This document shows, piece after piece, positions 19,934 to 28,900 of a stretch of DNA of 64,000 bases (position 1 is the first letter of the stretch; every line of letters starts with the position of its first letter). Below the pieces are notes generated by a model. It searched no databases. It was given only the letters and a program-made list of their open reading frames with translations, and was not told where the DNA came from. Source of the stretch: Liopterus haemorrhoidalis (taxonomy: Eukaryota > Arthropoda > Insecta > Coleoptera > Dytiscidae); assembly GCA_963971575.1 (NCBI GenBank), contig OZ020611.1, forward strand, positions 49,361,466-49,425,465. Reading direction: 5' to 3'. Both the position numbers and the translations under genes were made by a program.

Positions 19934-22900
19934 CTAAAACAAATATAAAAATATTAAAGAGAATCTCTCCCAAGGGCGGTTTTATGCAAGGGCAAACAGA
20001 CAATGACCCCTAAGAAAAATGTTTATTTTAATTCTTAACATTTTTAAATTTTATTTAATAATAATAATAATAACTCATTAATAGATCAGTCTAAGCTGAT
20101 GTCACTGGCCATGTGATTCACGACCTGGAGGAATAAAAAAGGTGCTTTCCTTCGCTGTGTAATGATATTTTCTCTAATTTTACAGTGAATTTGTGTGCTT
20201 ATAGATACAGGTAGCCCTCGATTTATGCCGGCTCAATTTACGTCGATTCACAATAACGCCGGTGCGTGAACAGCAGTGATGGGCGCGTAGAATACATGAT
20301 GTAGACTAATGTAGATTTTACGCGTAAACATGTCAAGTAGAATATGCCTTTGTTTACGTGTCGAATGTAGAATGTGAACTGTACATGCGCAGTACATTTA
20401 AATGTAATATTTGAAGTAATAGAATGGTAATAGTTTAAATTTACTTTAATGTTTATGTTTATTTCAATTTTATGTAGTTCTAATTACATATATTGTTTTC
20501 AAAAATGTTATCTCACAAATCGTATGTTGTTATGGACTATATAAATTACTTGGTTTCTGTCTGTATGAATTACTAAAGTAAAATTAAAATTAAAAGTTAG
20601 CAGTTGTTTTAATCAGGAAGGATCAGGAAGCTATCAAAAATATTAAATTTGAGTTCTTTACTTCTTCTTGTACTTAAAACTGGCGGTATTTTATTTTTTA
20701 AACGTTACATAACCTTATTTTTCATTATTCTACGCTAGATTCTACGTGTCTACACAGTCTACACTTCTCTACGCTGTCTACGGTAAATTTACACGTAGCA
20801 GTGACGGACTTTCGCCTTAGACAAAAAAGACATTTGTCTTGGGCCCGTAATTTTCAAGGGCCCGGATTTGGGAGGTGAGGTCCTTTTGTTTTGCTCTTCA
20901 CTTGGATTTGGGTGGTGAGGTCCTTTTTTTTGTTTTTTTTTTTGCTCTTCACTTGGATTTGGGAGGTGAAGTCCTTTTTTTTGCTCTTCACTTGGATTTG
21001 GGAGGTAAGGACCTTTTTTTTAAAAAAAAAAACATAGGTTGAGGGCCCGTAAATCAAAAATGTCTTGGGCCCGGCGAATGCTTAGTCCGCCACTGACACG
21101 TAGACGTAAAAAATTCAAGTTTACGCGTAGACGCCCATCTCTGGTGAACAGTCAAAGAAGGAAGAAAACGAAGAAGAAACTCCAAGAGTTATGAAAACGG
21201 CCGATCTAAACAGTATCTTTTCAACTATGGAAAGTTTGACGGATGAACCTTGTGAGTTAGACAACTATTGGGAGCGAAGTGCAAATGTCAAAAGGAGCAT
21301 CATCGCATCCATTCGACCATATTCCGAAATTCTTAATGAAAGAAAACAAAAATCTAAACAATTAAAGCTGGATACTTGTTTCCGAAAAATGTAAGAGATC
21401 CGAAACTTTCAAATTTCATTTGTTTTCCTTAAGATTTTTTAATAAAAACATTTCACTTTATTTTAACATAATTTTGTTTTATATTGTATTAATAAACAAA
21501 ATTATTTGCTTATTTTTCACTTAAATAGAACCTAACCGGTAACCGACGAGTTCATCGAAAATCAATTTATCGAAAATCAATTCATCGAATGACCAATTCA
21601 TCGAATCGTCAATTCATCGAAAAAAAATATTTTGTAAATATTTGAGAGGAATGCCGAGGGGATCGGAAAGTCAAAAAAGCAGTGGTCAATAAAAGTAGAC
21701 AGACTAAGAAATAATTGCATAAAATTTTTTATATGGTTTAAAAAAAGGTAAGTAAAGTGACATAGTGTTTGAATATAAATAAAGAAATATAATAAGAAAA
21801 CTTATATAATAATAATTATTTGCAAATTACTCCATACATGTGAATACATTTAAATACAAAAATATGACAAATAAACTTACAATACATCGCTTAAGTTGCA
21901 AGCAACTTGTGTGCGACGGTGTATGTACATTTAAATATAATAACAATTTTTATACTTATTTACATGTTAACAAATTTTTAAAATGAAATACAAAATATAA
22001 TGGTCACATCCTACAAAATGTGTATTTTTATACATTACAAAACTAAAAAAATAAAAATAATAATGAACAATTAACATGAGTAAATCAAAGATTTAAATTA
22101 GTCATGTCATCTTCGTGCAGAGATATTATCCAACATTTCAATTTTTTAAGAAAAGTATTGTAACGCAAACCTTTAATATTTGCTGGCATCATGTTATATA
22201 AATGTTGTGCCCTATAATTAAAGCTTTGCTCACTTAATTTTTTAGTGATTCTATTTGTTTGAATATGATAGTTGCTCTTTTGTCTTGTCTCATATTTATG
22301 ACTTAATGGTGTTTTAATACCAAATCTTTCATAGAATTTAAGTACGTTTATTAAGTAAATTTTATTTATAGGTAATATTTCTGAATTTTTATACAACATG
22401 GTAGTGCAATACATTCGAGGTTTTCTATAAATTATCTTTATTATGCTATTTTGTATAACCTTTAGTGAATTTATTACACTTTTAGTACAGCCATCCCAGA
22501 CAACAATTCCAATAAAAGAAATAAATTTTTTGTTAGGCCCTAACCAAATTGCCATAATATGGGCAATTGCACATAATTATTGTGTATAAATTCATACACA
22601 ATGATACGCATTTTAATTGGGCTAATAGGGGGGAAAATAAGGTACTATGCATCTAAAAACAAAGTAATTAGGTTAGGTTTAGTTAGTAAAAGTCTAAAAC
22701 CGAGCGGAGCGAGTTACCCATCTTCTAGTTTAAGGACAAAGCACTATTTTAGGTTAGGTTAGGTTAGTAAGGGTTTTGTTAGAAGAAGCCGAGCGAAACG
22801 AGCTACCCATCTTCTAGTTTAATGTCAAAACACTATCTTAGGTTAGGTTAGGTTAGTAAGGGTTTGGTTAGAAGAAGCCGAGCGAAGCGAGCTACCCATC

Positions 22901-25900
22901 TTCTAGTTTAATGACAAAACACTAACTTAGGTTAGGTTAGGTTAGTAAGGGTTTGGTTAGAAGAAGCCGAGCGAAGCGAGCAACCCATCTTCTAGTTTAA
23001 TGACAAAACACTATCTTAGGTTAGGTTAGGTTAGTAAGGGTTTGGTTAGAAGAAGCCGAGCGAAGCGAGCTACCCATCTTCTAGTTTAATCACAATACAA
23101 ACTCACACTAACATAACAATGCCACCTGTTTAGAATCACCGTACATTGAACAAATCATGTGTGGTATGACGCGGTGTGACACATGCGCAGTTGCGTTTTT
23201 TTTAGTCTGTCAACTTTTATTGACCACTGCTTTTTTGGCTTTCCGATCCCCTCGGCATTCCTCTCAAATATTTACAAAATATATTTTTTTTTTTCGATGA
23301 ATTGACGATTCGATGGATTGATCATTCGATGAATTGATTTTCAATGAATTGATTTTCGATGAATTGATTTTCGATTAATTGATTTTCGATGAACTTACCG
23401 TGAATCCTTTCTAATAGTGTATTATGTATACAATTATAGATAACAATATAAACGTGAATGATTAATTTGCTCAACTCCTAAAAAATAACAGTGATTTAAC
23501 AGACCGATACATGAAAAAGGTTGTCCAAGTAGACCCAATTTCAATAAAAAAGAAAGATTAAAAAGTTGATGAGCTACCTGCTTCTACCCAACTAGACATT
23601 TTTATTATTTAATGTAAACACATAGTTATTTTACACATGAACAATTAAAGGTTTTGAGTCGTATAAATATTTCGTAGCTGGATTTATCAACTGGATCGAA
23701 TCAAAACACGTCAGTGACAAAATAATACTAGCTATACCCTTAGTTCTCGAACTTAATCCGTTACAGGAGGATGTTTGGCAAGCGAAACTTACGAGTGTTA
23801 CGACAACCAAGTAAAAACGTGTTGACAACTAAATTTATTTTAGATAACCGAGGCAGATTTTCACTAAAATTTTATCGAGAATCGAAATGTTTGAAAACGT
23901 CGTTCGAGAATTGAGGGTCCACTGTATTAAACATATTGTACCTACGGGATAAGAAATGCTTAATACAAACTCCACCATATTTCTGCTGAACTTCATTAAA
24001 ACCTACTCTTTTAATGGCTTATAACCATTTGTCACGTCTAACGTTTGAGTGTTCGCTCACTTTGGTAGACTACTTATGGGAGTATCCGGTTTTGCAGCAA
24101 ACTACGCAACACACTTGGAAGGTCAAAGCTTCTTACCAGCTGGAGAAACCGCGTTGGGTCATAGTAGCGTTTCAAACAGGTAGAAAAAATAAAGCCTCTA
24201 CAAATATGAGCGCATTTGATCATTGTAATTAAACCTACCTTAAACTTTATTTGAATTCCAGCGTCTGTCCCTATGATAATTTAAATTTAAATTTCGATAA
24301 GAGACAGTGAGCGATTCTGTACGTTCGTTTCCAAAAATCTTACTAACAGAAAGAATCGAGCGAACCGCGTCTGAACCTCAAACGGTTTATAGATTTGGCA
24401 GTGCTGACCGTTATCGATTGCAGTAATCGAAACGAAACGCTCAAAACCGGAAGCGTTGACATCAGGTTGGAATTTGAAACTAGCAAAAATGTAGCAGCAA
24501 ATACGAGTGCTTATTGTCTTATCATACATGATGGTCTTGTGACGTATAAGAAGTACAATAAATGTTATTTAACTAATAGTTCATTTCAAAACGCAGAAGT
24601 GTACCGTTTTCAAGTTAAAATGGAAAAATGTTTGTAATTGACGAGAAACGTTTAAATTTCAGTCCTTGACGACTGCGTCTGCAAAGAAATCGCTGCCTTG
24701 AACAATATAGATGGAAATGGTAGATTCGTTAGAACCCCACCATCTATGATGAAAAATTTCAACACCAAGACTGTGAAACACTTGAATTTTTTACAACATT
24801 CACGGCATTTCCTGGAACGATTACAACCACTCCGAGGACGTTCTATGCCTGAAAGAATTGTCTTCGTTCATAAAAATTCATATCGGTGTCGACGCCTCAG
24901 TTTTCTTAAAGGGTCAGAACAAGAAAAGATGGTTGACTCGACTTATCGATAGTGAAATACGTGATTTGAAAACGAAGGATATGCATTTTTTGGCACGTTA
25001 AAAAATATGCTAAAATCACATTATTGCTTAAATCATATTTTTAACAATAATTTAAACTGTGCACTGGAAAATGTGTCCGTTTGATAAAATTGGTATATGT
25101 GTTACAAAAAAATAAGATATATTTAACTTGTAACCAAAATTATATCATCATCACCATAATTTCCAAACACTTTCATTTTTCAAAACCACTTAATCAATAG
25201 GTTCACGCCGGCGTGACATTTGAAAAGAACCAATTAAAAACGTTTATTTCAAAATATTTGCAAAGTGATTGGTTCTCTTCAAATTTCACGCCGGCGTGAA
25301 CCAAAGTTAGTTTTCGGAATCCCATTGAATATCCAAACAGCAAATTTAGACTAGCTATTGTGCTCTACTATAAATTTGAATGTTTAAGAGTTAGGATGTT
25401 CACAAATTAAGGTAATGATATTTATTTTTCGTATGTATTGTAAATAATTTGATATGAATATGTAGCTGCAATAAACTAGATGTAATGTATATTTTAAGTA
25501 AGAAGGAGATTGTACTGGTTGCGGCCAGCAGTGAAAAACAATCAAATCAACTGACAAGTTTTGAATAAGTTTTATTCTTCATCGGAGCTACAATACATAC
25601 ATATATACATAGTATAAGTAGTGGAAAACAATAATACAGTAGTATAAAAAATTGTAAAAAATGTGTAAGTAAAATGTAAATAACAAAATGTATAAAAAAT
25701 ATAATAATATAGAATATAAGCATACCTGATAAGTACATTAAAAGTCATAGACAGACGTAAAAAGAGTTCATTTTAAAAAATGGATGTAGTCATAATTAAA
25801 AAATAAATAAATAAATAATATAAAAAATATAAAACACTAGTCACAATGACGACGAAGTAAGGGTTTACCCTTACCTCGTCTCTACAAGATTTAACTTTTG

Positions 25901-28900
25901 CCACATCATACGTTTTTATCATTCGTTCTTCGCTGGCATTCTAGTGCACTGATTTTATTTTTGTAATTGCAAGTTTTTAATGTGTTTACTGTATGTGTAG
26001 TACATCAGTACTGTATTTTATTTATTTTATATTGTGAGTAGTGTTTTATATTTTTTATATTATGTATTTATTTATTTTTTTAATTATAACTACATCAATT
26101 TTTTAACATGCACTCTTTTTACTTCTGTCTATGACTTTTAATGTACTTATCAGGTAATAGTATACAGTATACATTTTTTACAATTTTTTCTACTACTGTA
26201 ATATTGTTTTCCACTACTTATACCATGTATGTATGTATGTATTGTAGCTCCGATGAAGAATAAAACTTATTCGAAACTTGTCAGCTGATTTGATTGTTTT
26301 TTATTGCTGTCCGCAACCCGTACAATCTTCTTCTTGATTATTCATGTACGGACACGACACATTTCACACGTATATTTTAAGGAGTAAATAAAGAAACAGA
26401 ATTAAAATTTATATGTTTTATTTTATTTATAAAGTTTTATTCATTTTCCATAAATAAAAAACGTTTAACATGTTTAAGTGGTGGTGGGTCAGTTGCCTTT
26501 TCATCATCATCTGGTGTTGCTGGAGCCGGTACCGCAATCACCAACGATGATGATGACAACAAGACTGTGTGTTTGTCGCTGTCCTTGTCCCTCAGTTCGA
26601 AGGAGAACCTTCGATAAGCTCTCGCAAGCAAGGCGAATTCCTCCTCGAAATCAACCGTGGTCCTAAAATAGTAGACCAGGAGGTTTCCAAACTTCGCCGC
26701 AAGACTGCGCTGAATATATCAGACCCCGGTCTCTTCGGATTGCCACATTTTTTACAACAAATCTTTAAAAAATATAATTTAAGTAAAAATCATGAAAAAT
26801 AAATAAATACAATAACTTACCTAAACAAATGCTTGACTACCACAGTCACCATATCTAAAGGTAATTTTATCTCATCCTTTCATATGATTATTATAGTAGT
26901 TGGTAGCACTGCCATTATAATGTACTATGATATCACTTCTTAATACAATAACTTACCTAAACAAATGCTTGACTACCACAGTCACCATATCTAAAGGTAA
27001 TTTTATCTCATCCTTTCATATGATTATTATAGTAGTTGGTAGCACTGCCATTATAGTGTGCTATGATATCACTTCTAAAATTATGATCTCTATATATGAA
27101 ACGATAAGTTAAAAAATTAATTAATAATGATCAATAAAAATAGTATCCGATGCATATCATACCAAAAGTATGATGTATTCACTCATGTGTTTTTGAGAGA
27201 AATATTATTTTGTTAATATCTATGAAATAAACCCTTTTTTTCTTTCTTTCTTTCTTTCGCAATTATATTCTTTTACCCGCCAGCCTGAGATTTTAAAAAA
27301 AGAATCTTAATGTCTCACAATGTCTCACCTTGTTTATTGCATGTTTCTGATATTTCCTCCATCAATTTAAATGTCTTCCGATCATCTTCAACTTCAAAAT
27401 TCAGACCCAATTCTTGTGTGAAGAATAGCTCAAATCCTTTTCCATCAAATCTGTTATTATAATCAATCTACAAGTAATTAAATTCTGTATTATTAAAATT
27501 ATATTCAAAGAAATAATTATTAAGAATTTACCGTGCCTTGTTTTTTCATTGTGCAAGCCAGGACGCATTTTGTACCATATGTTTTTGGGATGCCTCGAAA
27601 GAGAACCAGCGATGCAGCTCGTTCCTCTAAAAAACACAAATAAAAATTCTAACTGAAAGGCTATTATAGATGGAACAATTATAGGATAATGCTGCAAGCT
27701 ATATCCGACGAGGAAATCAACGACGGCGACGAAATCACTGTTGCGATCGATGGTTAGTGCCACATAATAATGGGCGCGTTCAGCGCCTAAACCGTTGAGT
27801 CTAAACATAAACGTACGTTGATTAAACAATTTGGTGAATGTCTGAACGGTTACCGGTTAGTTTCAATGCGAGTGTTCGACAGTTTGAGTACATAACCTTA
27901 AAAAATATTTAGAGATCCATTTCTAATAAATAAAAACCATTTTAGACTGTCAAGTGGCAGAATTAATCAGTTTGTTAGCTCCAGTGCTATTTAACTTGTA
28001 TCTTGTACAAATTTTCCGCTAAAAATTTAGGTTAGGTATACAAGTCAACATAACTAAACGTAAAATTTTTACGTTGAGATGTTTAGTAAACTGTTGACTG
28101 TCAACGGTAACGTTCAGAAGGTAAACGTAGTGAACGTACAACTGTTTAGGGCGCTGAACGCGACCATTGATACATTATGCAACCACAAACTAAATAATTG
28201 GATCTTATTATGTGGTTCCTAGATCTTTTTCGACAAATGCCTTTGATCATATTGAAATCCGGCGAAAGTGATTGACCACCAAAATCACCGGATTTAACTG
28301 TGCCATATTTCTTTTTGACCGTAGACTATTTTACAACAAACGAAGAATATTCGTGATGTTGTTTCGAAAGAAAGAAATATTCGTGAAGAAAATCATGTCC
28401 TTTCTTTAATATGCATTTAGCCCAACACACGGGCAACTTGCGAATACCGATAGGGTTTTTTTTTTTTTTTGCTTGCGAAACCAAACTTGTTTACCTCGTT
28501 ATCTGACTTGAATTAAGGGGTACAAAAAGATGAAAGTCACAGGGCAAGCGATAAGAAGTATAGATGGCCTATCGTTGCTTGATTTAAACGGCCAACATAT
28601 GCATAAATAGGTATTATCGTGGAAAAGAATTATTAGTCAAGAGTATGCGTTGTTTGGTTCGACGAATCAGTACACGACAACGATGAACAAGATGAAGAGA
28701 AAAATGAAGAAATAGTACACAGGGAGGAAGAAGAGGTAGAAATTAAAAACAAAAACAGTGTGTCACTTTGTAAGAACTGTAAAAATTGCATTCATAGTTG
28801 CTATTAATTGATATAAAATTATAAAATATATTGTGACACTTACAGCATATAAATATTTGCCTACAAATATATTTTATTTTTAATATTTTATCTTTTATTA

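Larger units (their letters stand above)
20212..21540 (+). mobile_element. Tigger/pogo-type remnant, host of nested hATs
   Basis: The left end resembles Tigger termini (CAGGTAGCCCTCGATTTATG). After the nested insertion, 21151-21393 codes a tail (ADLNSIFSTMESLTDEPCEL, then KRSIIASIRPYSEILNERK) like the C-terminus of Tigger/jerky-type transposases. No catalytic domain remains and the right end was not found. Confidence 0.45.
21550..23396. mobile_element. Foldback-like element with long TIRs and subterminal repeats
   Basis: Arms of 150-200 bp are inverted copies: subterminal repeats of TCGAAAATCAATTCA (two to four units), then AATATTTTGTAAATATTTGAG and GGAATGCCGAGGGGATCGG, AGCAGTGGTCAATAAAAG. 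The inside holds a LINE fragment (22085-22555) and an 89-bp minisatellite (22664-23095). No transposase. The target duplication is unclear (TAACCG against TTACCG). Confidence 0.7.

Noticed and set aside
22664..23095. CRISPR-like array
   Set aside because: Regular 89-bp units, but the whole unit is repeated with no variable spacers; it is a minisatellite in a eukaryotic genome.
26437..26631. Last exon of OBP A
   Set aside because: It has no C5-X8-C6 motif and wrong phase; the true last exon was found at 19830-19933.
27401..27829. 142-codon open frame on the minus strand
   Set aside because: It runs through OBP A exons 3 and 4 in a wrong frame and across both short introns.
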